Assembly: GCF_000812465.1 (NCBI RefSeq)
Contig: NZ_JWMA01000037.1
Span: 1-46,107, forward strand
DNA from: Cupriavidus sp. IDO
GTDB lineage: Bacteria; Pseudomonadota; Gammaproteobacteria; Burkholderiales; Burkholderiaceae
DNA length: 46,107 bases
Direction of reading: 5' to 3'
The position numbers and the translations under genes were made by a program. Below, piece after piece: positions 8,134-16,398 of this stretch. Each line of letters starts with the position of its first letter. The stretch's first letter is position 1. The notes below the pieces were generated by a model. It ran no database searches and was not told the origin of the DNA. It saw nothing but the letters and a program-made list of their open reading frames with translations.

Positions 8134-9696
8134 TCAGAACGAGTACTTGGCGTTGAAGGCCACGTAGTCGCGGTCAGCCAGCGGGCGGTTGGTAATGCTC
8201 GGCCCGCCAAGGAACGCGGAATAGGTCAGGTTGAGCTCCAGGTTGTTCAGGTACTTGAAGGTCAGCCCCACGCTGGCGCGCTTGTCGCCATAGCCCATCA
8301 GCGTGCCGAAGGCGCCCGCCACGGCAGACCTGCCGCTGAACTGCTGCGCATAGGTGAGCGGCACCGTCAGGTCCCAGCCATCGAATACGTTGTTGTAGGT
8401 CAGCGACCAGCCCAGCTGGAATGCCGCCGAATTGCGAGTGTTGGTCAGCTCGCTGAAGCCCATCACCGAATCCACGCCCAGCACGTGCAGGTAGGCGATT
8501 TCGCCAACCAGCGACTGTGAGTTGGCCAGGAAGGTGGGACCCACCGAGTAGATGGCGGAGAGCTGCCCCTGCAGCGCCCTGCCGGGCGAGGCAGTCGGTG
8601 AGCCTGCCACGTTCACCAGCATCGGTATGCCGTCCTTGTAGCTGACTTCACCGGCGACGTTGGCGCCCAGCACTTGCGTGGAGAAGCTGGCGCCGGTCAG
8701 GTTGATGCCGCCGAAGAACTTCTGCTGGTACTGCAGCGTAGGGAAGAGCGAGGTGACGACGCTCGGGTTCTTGTCGTGGTAGCGCAGCTGGTAAAGCCCG
8801 ATCTCGGTGCCTTCGAATACGCGGAAGCGCGTGCCGATGCCCCACTGTCCCCAGTCGGAGGGGCGGATGTCCGGGCCGCGCGGGATGCGGAAGCCCGGCC
8901 CGATGATGAACTCCGCGCCCGGTCCGACCAGGTCGCTGGTGCTGAAGTAGCTGCCGGGCGCGGAGAGCTGGTTCGGCTTGTAGGTGAACTGGTAGTAGCC
9001 CATCACACTGAATGCGGGCGTGACCTGCAGCTGCAGCGAAGCCTGCGGGACCGGCAGCAGGATGTCCTTGACCTCGGCGCCCGGCACGAATGCCTTGGTC
9101 GCGTCGGCAGGCCCTTGCGCGCCGGCGATATTGGCGAAGAACAGGCTCTCGCCCCATGCCACCACCTGGTTGCCGAGCTTGAAGCTCAGCTGCGTGCTGC
9201 CGACGGGGACCGCACCATAGACATAGGCATCCAGCAGCTGCGCGCGGGACTCGTGATAGTCGCGCGCCGATTCGGTGAACTGGTTGAACGGGCCGCTGTG
9301 GTTGACCGTGAAGGGCGCGTTGTTGGAGTTGGTGCCGCTGTAGGCCCAGTCATAGAACACGCTGCCGCGCACCAGTGCGCCGAAGGCGTCGTGCTGCACA
9401 TGCGCTTCGCCAAGCAGGGAAGTGCGGTTGGCGATCATGTCGCCCTGCCTGAAGTTGCGGTTGCCGTCGTCGCCGTTGATATTGGCCGGGCTCAGCAGCG
9501 TATTGCTCTGGTGGCTGGTGCGCACCGCCGCCCCGTAGCTTGCGGTGATGCTGTAGTCGAGCGTCGTGTCGTGGCCGAGGTCAACGGTGTCGCCCGCGCG
9601 CGCGGGCGGCGCCAGCAGTGCGGCCAGTGCCGCCGCGGCGGCGATTGGCCTCAGCCGGTTGCGGCGTTTCAGTGGGCCGAGTGGTGGATTGTGCAT
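8134..9696 (-). CDS. DUF1302 outer-membrane protein
   Basis: A signal peptide (residues 1 to about 34, ending PPARA) is followed by a roughly 485-residue beta-barrel ending in aromatic YSF, the outer-membrane assembly signal. The NRTSLLGEAHVQ, GNQVVAWGESLFF and PGxEVKDILLPVPQ segments are characteristic of DUF1302 proteins, which accompany hydrophobic-compound and steroid catabolism genes and are thought to pass such compounds across the outer membrane. The start at 9696 is chosen for its GGGGAGA site. Unlike many DUF1302 loci, no DUF1329 partner lies next to it. It is the second gene of the leftward operon. Confidence 0.9.
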   Translation of the reverse strand: MHNPPLGPLKRRNRLRPIAAAAALAALLAPPARAGDTVDLGHDTTLDYSITASYGAAVRTSHQSNTLLSPANINGDDGNRNFRQGDMIANRTSLLGEAHVQHDAFGALVRGSVFYDWAYSGTNSNNAPFTVNHSGPFNQFTESARDYHESRAQLLDAYVYGAVPVGSTQLSFKLGNQVVAWGESLFFANIAGAQGPADATKAFVPGAEVKDILLPVPQASLQLQVTPAFSVMGYYQFTYKPNQLSAPGSYFSTSDLVGPGAEFIIGPGFRIPRGPDIRPSDWGQWGIGTRFRVFEGTEIGLYQLRYHDKNPSVVTSLFPTLQYQQKFFGGINLTGASFSTQVLGANVAGEVSYKDGIPMLVNVAGSPTASPGRALQGQLSAIYSVGPTFLANSQSLVGEIAYLHVLGVDSVMGFSELTNTRNSAAFQLGWSLTYNNVFDGWDLTVPLTYAQQFSGRSAVAGAFGTLMGYGDKRASVGLTFKYLNNLELNLTYSAFLGGPSITNRPLADRDYVAFNAKYSF

Positions 9697-9836
9697 GGTG
9701 GTCTCCCCTTGGTTTCGGTGGTGGTTCTCATTGCCTGGCACTTCGATTGGCGCTCGTCTGGCCGCAAGCGTAGAGAGGGGGAGCCATGCACAAATCGGCA
9801 GAACGGACTAGGCGGTTTCCCTACGGGCGCAGCCGG

Positions 9837-10625
9837 TCAGCCACGATTGAGCGAGGCCGCGTCGAGAAAGCCCGGGCGTTCGCCGCCACCGTCGATCACG
9901 AGATTGGCCCCCGATACGTAAGACGCCTGCGGCGATGCGAGGAACAGGCACGCGTCGGCGATGTCGCCCGGCTGTGCAAGGCGGCCCAGCGGCACCGTTG
10001 CGGCCATGGCGCGCAGTGCTTCAGGGTCGCCGTAGTGCTGCTGCTGCGAGGTATCGGTCAGCACCATGCCGGGGCTGACCGCGGCGACGCGTACCCTGGG
10101 CGCCCATTCCACCGCGAGCGTGCGCACGGCATTGAGGATGCCGGCTTTCGCGGCGCCGTAGGCGGCCGTGCCCGGCGAAGGACGCAGCGCGCTGACGCTG
10201 CCGACGAACAGCTGCGTGCCGCCGCCTGCCTGCTGCTGCATCCGCGCGTTGGCGCGCTGCGCGAGCTGCAGGGGCGCTACCAGATTGAGCCGGATGACCG
10301 ATTCCAGCAGTCGTGGCGAAGCCTCCGCAACCAGCGCGAACGGTGACCCGCCGGCGTTGTGAACCACCACGTCGAGCGAGGCGCTGGCCTGCGCGATCCG
10401 GGCGAGCATGGCATCGAGCTGCTCGATGTCACGAATGTCCGCCGCGATGAAGCGGGCGGTGCGGCCATCCGCGTTCGGCAGTTCGCCGTCATGGGCGGGT
10501 GCGGTGCGGCCGCATACGAAGACCTGCGCGCCGGCACGCAGGAAGGCCTCGCTGATGGCACGGCCGATGCCGCGCATGCCGCCGGTCACCAGTACGGTCT
10601 GGCCGGTGTAGTCAAATCCTCTCAT
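9837..10625 (-). CDS. SDR family oxidoreductase
   Basis: A classical 262-residue short-chain dehydrogenase: TGGMRGIG cofactor motif (residues 14-21), HNAGG, catalytic S143, Y156 and K160, and a C-terminal IDGGGERPG. C39-G-R40 after the second strand suggests NADP preference, though this is inference. It opens the leftward operon (SDR, DUF1302, hydratase, dehydrogenase, aldolase, SurE) and is divergent from the meta-cleavage hydrolase. A hydroxy/keto oxidation of an alicyclic intermediate is a reasonable role; the substrate is not readable from the sequence. Confidence 0.9.
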   Translation of the reverse strand: MRGFDYTGQTVLVTGGMRGIGRAISEAFLRAGAQVFVCGRTAPAHDGELPNADGRTARFIAADIRDIEQLDAMLARIAQASASLDVVVHNAGGSPFALVAEASPRLLESVIRLNLVAPLQLAQRANARMQQQAGGGTQLFVGSVSALRPSPGTAAYGAAKAGILNAVRTLAVEWAPRVRVAAVSPGMVLTDTSQQQHYGDPEALRAMAATVPLGRLAQPGDIADACLFLASPQASYVSGANLVIDGGGERPGFLDAASLNRG

Positions 10626-10752
10626 GGGTCCCCCCTGATGCATGGAGCGCCCATCGTAGGAGAAGTGGCCGTGCCGCTCGTAGTCCGAATGAACGATGCC
10701 CGGGGTGCCAGGGCTGCGCAAACTGCTCGGCAAAACCACGGGAGACGCCCTC
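10626..10752. promoter_or_regulatory. Divergent promoter region of the catabolic cluster
   Basis: These 127 bases separate the two arms of the cluster and must hold both promoters. They are the natural target for the TetR regulator at 12858. I could not identify confident -35/-10 elements or a clear palindromic operator by eye. Confidence 0.5.
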
Positions 10753-11625
10753 ATGTCCGTTACGTCACAGCACACGCCCTTGTCCCCGCACCCGAACCTG
10801 CCGGTCGGGCGCTTCATCACCACGTCCACGGGGCTGCGCCTGCACTGTCTGGACTCGGGCAGCGGCGAGCCGGTGGTCTTTATCCACGGCAGCGGGCCGG
10901 GCGCGAGCGGGCACAGCAACTTCCGCCACAACGTGCCGGCCTTTGCCGGGGCGGGCTTTCGCACCGTGGTGGTGGACCTGCCCGGGTATGGCCTGTCGGC
11001 CAAGCCGGACGATGTCGAATACACGCTGGACTTCTTCGTCGCCGCGCTGCGTGAGCAACTGCTGGCACTGGAGTTGCCGCGCTGCGTGCTGGTAGGCAAT
11101 TCGCTTGGCGGGGCCATCGCGCTGCAGTACGCGCTGGACTTCCCGGAGCATGTCAGCCGCCTGGTGATGATGGCGCCCGGCGGCGTGGAAGAACGCGAGA
11201 CCTATTTCCAGATGGAGGGCATCCAGCGCATGGTGTCGCTGTTCACCGGCGGGCACATGAACCCGGACACCATGCACCAGCTGCTGCAGCTGCTGGTGCA
11301 CGACGCCAGCCTGGTGACCGACGCGCTGGTCGACGAGCGCATGGCGGTGTGCCGCGAGCAGCCGCGCGAGGTGCTGGCCACCATGAAGGTGCCCAACCTG
11401 ACGGCGCGGCTGGGCGAGCTCCGGTGTCCGGTGCTTGGCTTCTGGGGCACGGAGGACCGGTTCAATCCCGCGTCGGGCGCCATGAAATTCCTGGACGGCT
11501 GCGCCGACGCGCGCTTTGTCATGATCAACCGTTGTGGCCACTGGGTGATGGTTGAGCACGCGGCCTATTTCAACCGCGAATGTCTCGGCTTCCTGGCCGA
11601 CACGGCGCCGGGCGCCGCGGCATAA
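10753..11625 (+). CDS. Meta-cleavage product (C-C bond) hydrolase
   Basis: BphD/TesD/MhpC-type hydrolases cut the C-C bond of extradiol ring-cleavage products to yield 2-hydroxypenta-2,4-dienoate plus an acid. The family oxyanion-hole signature HGSGPGASG (residues 45-53) is intact, as is the triad S117 (GNSLGG), D235 (GTEDRFNP) and H263 (CGHWVMVEHA). The start at 10753 (GGGAGACG upstream) gives 290 residues, normal for the family; an earlier in-frame ATG at 10696 has no site. The product feeds the hydratase across the divergent promoter. The acid side of the substrate, benzoate-like or steroid-like, cannot be told from sequence alone. Confidence 0.93.
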   Translation: MSVTSQHTPLSPHPNLPVGRFITTSTGLRLHCLDSGSGEPVVFIHGSGPGASGHSNFRHNVPAFAGAGFRTVVVDLPGYGLSAKPDDVEYTLDFFVAALREQLLALELPRCVLVGNSLGGAIALQYALDFPEHVSRLVMMAPGGVEERETYFQMEGIQRMVSLFTGGHMNPDTMHQLLQLLVHDASLVTDALVDERMAVCREQPREVLATMKVPNLTARLGELRCPVLGFWGTEDRFNPASGAMKFLDGCADARFVMINRCGHWVMVEHAAYFNRECLGFLADTAPGAAA

Positions 11626-11658
11626 TTGGCGCCCACATAACGAGACAGAGGAGACACC

Positions 11659-12444
11659 ATGGAATACCCGTATAGCCTGTTCGACTTGCGCGGCAAGGTC
11701 GCCGCCATTACCGGTGCCGCGCGCGGCATCGGCGCGGAAACTGCTCGTGTGCTGGCAGCCGCGGGCGCGAAGGTCGCCGTGCTCGATGTGCTGGAAGCCG
11801 ACGGCAAGGCCACGGCCGAGCGCATCTGCGCCGACGGCGGCGAGGCTGCATTCTGGAAGCTCGATGTCACCAGCGAAAGCGAGGTGTCGCGCGTGTTCGA
11901 TGAGATCGCGGCCCGCTTCGGCGGCCTTGGCATCGTGGTGAACAACGCCGGCATCGAAGGGCCCAACGAACCGACCCACCAGGTGACGCTGGAGCAATGG
12001 CAACAGGTGATGGCGGTGAACGTGACGGGCACATTCCTGTGCACCAAGCACGCCATTGCGCACATGGAGCGCGCCGGCGGCGGTGCCATTGTCAATGTGT
12101 CGTCGATGTACGGCATCGCTGCGGGCCCGGACGTGCCGCCCTACCATGCGTCCAAGGCGGCGGTGCGGATGATGGCCAAGACCGATGCCATGCTCTACGC
12201 CGGCAAGGGGATCCGCGCCAATTCGATCCATCCCGGCTATATCCGCACGCCGATGCTCGAACACGTGGCCCAGGTCTCGGGGCAGGGCGAGGCGCTGTTC
12301 GACTATCTCGGCGGCCAGACTCCCATGGGCAAGGTGGGCCAGCCGCGTGACATCGCGGCGGGCATCCTTTACCTTGTGTCCGATGCCGGACGCTACGTCA
12401 CCGGCGCAGAGCTGGTGATCGACGGTGGCTACACCGCACGCTGA
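11659..12444 (+). CDS. SDR family oxidoreductase
   Basis: A 261-residue classical SDR with TGAARGIG (residues 19-26), D43 after the second strand (suggesting NAD use), NNAG (95-98), catalytic S149, Y162 and K166, and a C-terminal VIDGGYTAR. A GGAGACACC site precedes the start. It lies 33 bases after the hydrolase and 22 before the isomerase-like gene, in one operon. Its partners, especially the ketosteroid-isomerase-like protein, make a hydroxysteroid-type or alicyclic alcohol dehydrogenase plausible, but this is inference. Confidence 0.92.
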   Translation: MEYPYSLFDLRGKVAAITGAARGIGAETARVLAAAGAKVAVLDVLEADGKATAERICADGGEAAFWKLDVTSESEVSRVFDEIAARFGGLGIVVNNAGIEGPNEPTHQVTLEQWQQVMAVNVTGTFLCTKHAIAHMERAGGGAIVNVSSMYGIAAGPDVPPYHASKAAVRMMAKTDAMLYAGKGIRANSIHPGYIRTPMLEHVAQVSGQGEALFDYLGGQTPMGKVGQPRDIAAGILYLVSDAGRYVTGAELVIDGGYTAR

Positions 12445-12466
12445 ATGACCCGACCAGGAGAACCCG

Positions 12467-12844
12467 ATGCCCGATAGCGCCGTGATGAAAGCCACGCTGC
12501 TCGACTATGTCGAGCGCTTCAACGCAGGCGACGCCCAGGGCGTTGCCGAGCTCTATGCGGACGATGCCACGGTGGAGGACCCGGTCGGCGCGCAGCCGAT
12601 CGCCGGCAAGCCGGCCATCCTCGCCTTCTACCAGCACACCACGGCGCTGGGCGCGCGCCTCGAGGTGGTGGCGCCACCACGCGGGTCGCACGGCGACGCC
12701 GCGGCGCTGACCTTCGCGGTGCACGCCCGCCTGGAAGGGCGGCCGGCCCGCATCGACGTGACCGACATCATGACGTTCGGCGCAGACGGCCGCATCCGGA
12801 GCATGCGTGCCCACTGGGGGCCGGACGACGTGCATTTCCTGTAG
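12467..12844 (+). CDS. Ketosteroid-isomerase-like (SnoaL/NTF2 fold) protein
   Basis: Delta-5-3-ketosteroid isomerase moves a C=C bond into conjugation with a ketone. This 125-residue protein matches that family in size and order. Tyr14 and Asp38, the oxyanion-hole tyrosine and the general base of the Comamonas enzyme, fall at exactly the same positions here (LLDY14 and VED38P), and D100 in VTDIMTF fits the second acid, D99. The ending RIRSMRAHWGPDDVHF is also typical. NTF2-fold proteins have many functions, but conservation of all three positions argues for a real double-bond isomerase. AGGAG site, operon with SDR. Confidence 0.88.
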   Translation: MPDSAVMKATLLDYVERFNAGDAQGVAELYADDATVEDPVGAQPIAGKPAILAFYQHTTALGARLEVVAPPRGSHGDAAALTFAVHARLEGRPARIDVTDIMTFGADGRIRSMRAHWGPDDVHFL

Positions 12845-12857
12845 GACCATCGCGCCG

Positions 12858-13511
12858 ATGGCCCGGCGTACCCGCGAGGATGCCGCTGTCACGCGAGCGC
12901 GCATCCTGGCCAGCGCGCAGCAACTGATCCGGGAGCGCGGGCTGCATTGCGTCACCCTTGACGATGTGGCCCGCGCCATCGGCATGACGCGCGGGGCGGT
13001 CTACGCACATTTCCGCTCCCGTGCAGAACTGCTGGGCGCGCTGCTGTCCTGCGCCGAAGCCGACTTCGCCGCACGGCTTGCGCCGCTGTCGCGGGGCGCT
13101 TGCGGCACCGGCCCGCGCGCGCTGCAGCAGGCACTGGCAGCCTTGCTCCATGGCGACGACATCGCGCGCCATGTCAGCCTGCTGGCGTTCCTGTTGCAAC
13201 ACAAGTGCGGCGACGCCTGCGAGCTCTGTCCGCTGCGCGCCCGCGTGCTGCAGAGCATCGAGGCGGCTCGCGAAACCCTGGCGGTGTTGCTGCCGGCGCC
13301 CGGCCTGGCCAGCCTGCTGGTCGCGCACCTGTGGGGCTTGCTGAGCGCGCAGGCGCTGCACTTCGCGCCGTCCGGCCATTCCGGATGCGCTGCTTCCCTG
13401 GCGCGGCTGTACCTGGGTCATGACGGGTTGCCCGATGGGCTTCCATCAGCGACCCAAGGCATTCTGGCCAATGCCATTTGCGACCCGGCGCTCGTCCGGG
13501 ATACTCCTTAG
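12858..13511 (+). CDS. TetR/AcrR family repressor
   Basis: A 217-residue regulator. Residues about 12-58 form the TetR DNA-binding domain (TRARILASAQQLIRERG, then VTLDDVARAIGMTRGAVYAHF). The C-terminal ligand domain contains a C-x3-C-x2-C cluster (KCGDACELC) and is otherwise hydrophobic. The gene starts 13 bases after the isomerase-like gene and belongs to the same transcript, which suggests autoregulated control of the divergent cluster in response to a pathway intermediate. Confidence 0.92.
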   Translation: MARRTREDAAVTRARILASAQQLIRERGLHCVTLDDVARAIGMTRGAVYAHFRSRAELLGALLSCAEADFAARLAPLSRGACGTGPRALQQALAALLHGDDIARHVSLLAFLLQHKCGDACELCPLRARVLQSIEAARETLAVLLPAPGLASLLVAHLWGLLSAQALHFAPSGHSGCAASLARLYLGHDGLPDGLPSATQGILANAICDPALVRDTP

Positions 13512-13598
13512 TCTGCTCGGACGAAGAACTTCGGGTGTGCGCTGACTACGATGCTGTCAGAAGCCTTGAAACCCGGCACGGGTGCGTAGGAGACAGCC

Positions 13599-13835
13599 AT
13601 GAATCGGCTCGGTGTTCGTTGGGCGGCAGGCCTGGTCGGGGCCGGGGCCGCAGTGGGAGCAGCCTGGGCGATTGCCATGGGCGGCGACATTGCCGCGGCG
13701 CATGGCAGCCAGGACGAGATGCCTGCAGTCAGCATGATTGCCGCCGATGCGATGCAGGACAACTGCGACGACGCCTGCGTGCGCGGCCGCGGCGCCGCGG
13801 CGCTGGTGGTGCTGAGCCAGCGGCCACCGCAATGA
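13599..13835 (+). CDS. Small exported or membrane-anchored protein, 78 aa
   Basis: A TAGGAGA site precedes the ATG. Residues 8-30 form one hydrophobic, glycine/alanine-rich segment (signal anchor or uncleaved signal). The remaining part is short and contains a CDDAC cysteine pair. No family recognised. It lies between the TetR gene and a convergent SRPBCC gene. Confidence 0.5.
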   Translation: MNRLGVRWAAGLVGAGAAVGAAWAIAMGGDIAAAHGSQDEMPAVSMIAADAMQDNCDDACVRGRGAAALVVLSQRPPQ

Positions 13836-13839
13836 CCGG

Positions 13840-13869
13840 ACCACCGGCCTGCATGTCCAGGCCGGTCTG
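13840..13869. terminator. Hairpin between convergent genes
   Basis: ACCGGCCTG (13843-13851) pairs with CAGGCCGGT (13858-13866) around a six-base loop, between the stop of the small exported gene and the stop of the convergent SRPBCC gene. The T-tracts are poor, so it is a plausible but not certain bidirectional terminator. Confidence 0.4.
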
Positions 13870-13888
13870 GTATCAATCCGGAGGCCTG

Positions 13889-14362
13889 TCAGGTAGCCTG
13901 CCGTTGCGCGTTGAGCGCTTCCGCACGCGCCTTCACGTCGCGGGCCACCTGGTCAAAGCCCCGTTTCACCCAGGCACCGTGCTCGCGCATGATGACATCC
14001 GCGTTCAGGCCGAGGAACAGGTCGGTGGTGACGTAGCGCGTGCGCCCGGGCCCGATCGCTTCGACGTACTGGTCGCGCCGGGCAGCATCCTTGTTGTCGT
14101 CGGCAGGACGTTGCTCCCACGAGAGCAGGCGTTCGGGCTCCCAGGCCACCAGGGTCTCGTTGACCGGAATGACCTGGCCGGTGCCCGGGATGCGTACCTG
14201 CATGTACACCATGTCGCCGAGCCGCCCGGTGGTCTCCAGGCCCGGGCAAAACGTATTCCATTCCGCGTAGCGCGCGAAGTCGGTCAGCACTTCCCATACC
14301 AGCGACGCTGGCGCTTCGATCTCCACCTCGATCGACGTCACGAGATTCTCGGCCTTGGCCAT
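13889..14362 (-). CDS. SRPBCC (START-like) domain protein
   Basis: The 157-residue product is a single SRPBCC domain: SIEVEIEAPASLVWEVLTDFARYAEWNTFCPG at the start, a central RLLSWEQRP strand and the long C-terminal helix (MREHGAWVKRGFDQVARDVKARAEAL). Such domains have a deep hydrophobic pocket and bind or modify lipophilic ligands (polyketide cyclase, coenzyme Q-binding and Aha1-like members). A GAGGA site precedes the ATG. Adjacent to a cluster that probably handles a hydrophobic cyclic substrate, it may bind a pathway compound. Confidence 0.88.
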   Translation of the reverse strand: MAKAENLVTSIEVEIEAPASLVWEVLTDFARYAEWNTFCPGLETTGRLGDMVYMQVRIPGTGQVIPVNETLVAWEPERLLSWEQRPADDNKDAARRDQYVEAIGPGRTRYVTTDLFLGLNADVIMREHGAWVKRGFDQVARDVKARAEALNAQRQAT

Positions 14363-14524
14363 CGGTTCCTCCTACATTCATGTCATGGGGAATGAGAACA
14401 CTAGAGCCGCGTGCCATGCATGCGCATACTCCGAACGGACGAGTCCACGCGGACGAAGCCGGTGCTGGCGGGAAGGTTCAGATTGGCGTAATGCAGCTAG
14501 AGTCTCCATCTGCTGTGAGCTTGG

Positions 14525-14556
14525 TGCTGGCCATCGGGGATGGCTGGCATTTTTTT
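14525..14556 (+). terminator. Rho-independent terminator without an obvious gene
   Basis: An 11-bp stem with two G-T wobbles (TGCTGGCCATC/GATGGCTGGCA, three-base loop) is followed by seven T on the plus strand. No believable plus-strand gene precedes it; the SRPBCC gene points the other way. It may belong to the repeat element that begins about 100 bases further on, or end an unannotated short transcript. Confidence 0.6.
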
Positions 14557-14655
14557 GTTCTTCGCTGATATGTGGGGGGATTTGGAGGGGGGTGTTGCTG
14601 ACGGGCCTGAGGCTAGTGGCTGCGGTTGGGCGTTGTCGAAGGTCGACGGCCGCAG

Positions 14656-15182
14656 GTTTCGCCCTGAAGGGCGAGTCACTTTCTGTCCGAGCGACAGAAA
14701 GTAACCAAAGAACGCGTTAACTGTCCTCGGCGGACGGCCAGTCTTATCGTAGTGTTCGACGGTTCTTGTACGGGTATTGGCTTCAGGGCATAGCTACGAT
14801 GCCTGCCGCGTTGTGACGAGACGGCGCGAGGCATTGACAGGCCGTCCTCCCGACCTCGTGAGAGCGGAGTGGCACGCAGCTTGACGCTCGTCGGTATGCG
14901 CAGCCGAATCGCGCACCACCGTCATGGTCCAAAAACTCTTGCCGTAGGCATGTCGCTCGATCACCGTGCCACTCCGCTCTCACGAGGTCGGGAGGACAGC
15001 GCCGTTCCCGGCGTTGCCCCTGGCGATCTGCGCGGCAGGCAGTCCAGCTATGCCCTGAAGCGAATACCCGTACAAAAACGCCGGCAGACTACGGTAAGAC
15101 TCCCGCCCGGCGGGCAAGAAGGCGCTTTTTGCTTCCTTTTTGGCGCAGTCAAAAAGGGAGTCGCCGGCTACGCCGGCGAAAC
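14656..15182. repeat. Very large inverted repeat (two facing copies of a ~220-base unit)
   Basis: The left copy (about 14656-14876) and right copy (about 14965-15182) align as reverse complements over their whole length. The innermost 33 bp (14844-14876 and 14965-14997) are perfect, and matched blocks include TTGTACGGGTATT.GCTTCAGGGCATAGCT and GTCTTA.CGTAGT. Between them lie 88 unique bases. Each outer end carries its own short hairpin: CACTTTCTGTCC/GACAGAAAGTAACC on the left and a CTTTTTGACTGC/CAAAAAGGAAGC counterpart on the right. That outer motif resembles dispersed extragenic repeats known from Burkholderiaceae and Xanthomonadaceae. No transposase gene is inside. A further 170 bases to 15356 hold nothing recognisable. 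Confidence 0.85.
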
Positions 15183-15356
15183 AGCCACGCCAGCCAAGAA
15201 CCAATCTCGCAATCCAGCGAAGAACCCATTTCTTCAGGCTGTGCCGGAGAGACCGCGAGGCGTCCCGACCGAGCCATATCGGCCCCTTGGGAACCTGAGC
15301 GCCCGGGATTGTGTGTACCGGGCCCGCCGTTGCAGCGTACCCGGCATGCTGGCGCT

Positions 15357-16382
15357 TTACTCGACCGCGATGCCTCTGTCGCGGATCACCTTGCCCCACT
15401 TGGCATAGTCTTGCCGGATGCGCTGGCTCATCTGCGCCGGCGCCTGGAAGTTGGCGATGGCACCGGCCTTCAGCAGCTGGTCCTGGACATCCTTGTCGGC
15501 CAGGATCTTGCCGACCTCGCCGGCGACGCGATCCACCACCTCCTTGGGCGTGCCCGGCGGCGCCAGCAGGCCGCCCCAGGACACGGCGTCGTAGCCCTTG
15601 AAGCCTTGCTCGGCAATGGTCTTGACGTCGGGCAGCATGCTGACGCGCTGCGGCGAGCCGACCGCGATGGCGCGCAGCTTGCCTGCCTGGATGTGCGGCA
15701 GCGCGGCGACGAGGTCGGCGTACATGATCGGGACCTGGCCGCCGAGGGTGTCGCTGATCGCGGGCACGCCGCCCTTGTAGGGCACGTGCTGCATCTCGAA
15801 GCCGCCCATCTGCTTGAGCAGTTCCATGCTCAGGTGGCCGAAGCTGCCGGCGCCGGAGCTGGTGTAGTTGAGTTTGCCCGGCTGTGCCTTGGCCTGTGCG
15901 ATCAGCTTGGGCAGGTCGGTCACGTTGGGCAGCAGCGTGGGGTTGACCACCACCACGATCGGCAGGTCATAGACGGTGGCAACGGGCGTGAAGTCCTTGG
16001 TGGTGTCGTAGCCCGCCTTCTTGTACAGGTGCGGCGCCAGCAGCGTGGGCGTGGCCAGCATCATCAGCGTGTAGCCGTCGGGCGCGCTCTTGGCCACCTG
16101 GGCGGCAGCGATGGAGCCGGATGCGCCGGCGCGGTTCTCCACCACCACCGGCTGCCCGAGGCGCGCGCCCAGCTTCTGGCCGACGATGCGCGACGCCGTA
16201 TCCGTGGGGCCGCCCGGCGGGAACGGCACCACGAGCCTGATCGGCTTGCTCGGCCAGGATTGCGCGAAAGCGCTGCCGACGAGCAGCGGCGCTGCGGCCA
16301 GTGCCAGGATGGCACGGCGCCAGGAGTGGACCATATGGGTGAAATTTCGAGTGCGCACGTTTGTTGTTCCAGGTTGAGTCAT
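15357..16382 (-). CDS. Bug/TctC family periplasmic solute receptor
   Basis: Tripartite-tricarboxylate (Bug) receptors bind carboxylates and similar anions in the periplasm. The protein has an export signal ending SAFAQ, then the family opening WPSKPIRLVVPFPPGGPTD, NRAGASGSIAA, the HVPYKGG ligand-loop segment and a C-terminal WGKVIRDRGI. The start is uncertain: ATG at 16382 gives 341 residues with a long leader, and ATG at 16334 (MVHSWRRA) gives a more typical signal peptide. It starts 16 bases after the CoA-transferase gene and shares its operon. No TctA/TctB membrane genes are nearby, which is normal for the many orphan Bug proteins of this group. Confidence 0.93.
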   Translation of the reverse strand: MTQPGTTNVRTRNFTHMVHSWRRAILALAAAPLLVGSAFAQSWPSKPIRLVVPFPPGGPTDTASRIVGQKLGARLGQPVVVENRAGASGSIAAAQVAKSAPDGYTLMMLATPTLLAPHLYKKAGYDTTKDFTPVATVYDLPIVVVVNPTLLPNVTDLPKLIAQAKAQPGKLNYTSSGAGSFGHLSMELLKQMGGFEMQHVPYKGGVPAISDTLGGQVPIMYADLVAALPHIQAGKLRAIAVGSPQRVSMLPDVKTIAEQGFKGYDAVSWGGLLAPPGTPKEVVDRVAGEVGKILADKDVQDQLLKAGAIANFQAPAQMSQRIRQDYAKWGKVIRDRGIAVE

Positions 16383-16398
16383 TGCAGGGCGCGAATGC

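Noticed and set aside
10765..12495. A 576-codon minus-strand frame opposite the hydrolase and SDR genes
   Set aside because: It is antisense to three clear genes, has no family resemblance and shows the His/Arg-rich composition of GC-rich shadow frames.
13478..14395. A 305-codon plus-strand frame over the SRPBCC gene
   Set aside because: The minus-strand SRPBCC gene has the right fold signatures and ribosome-binding site; the plus frame does not.
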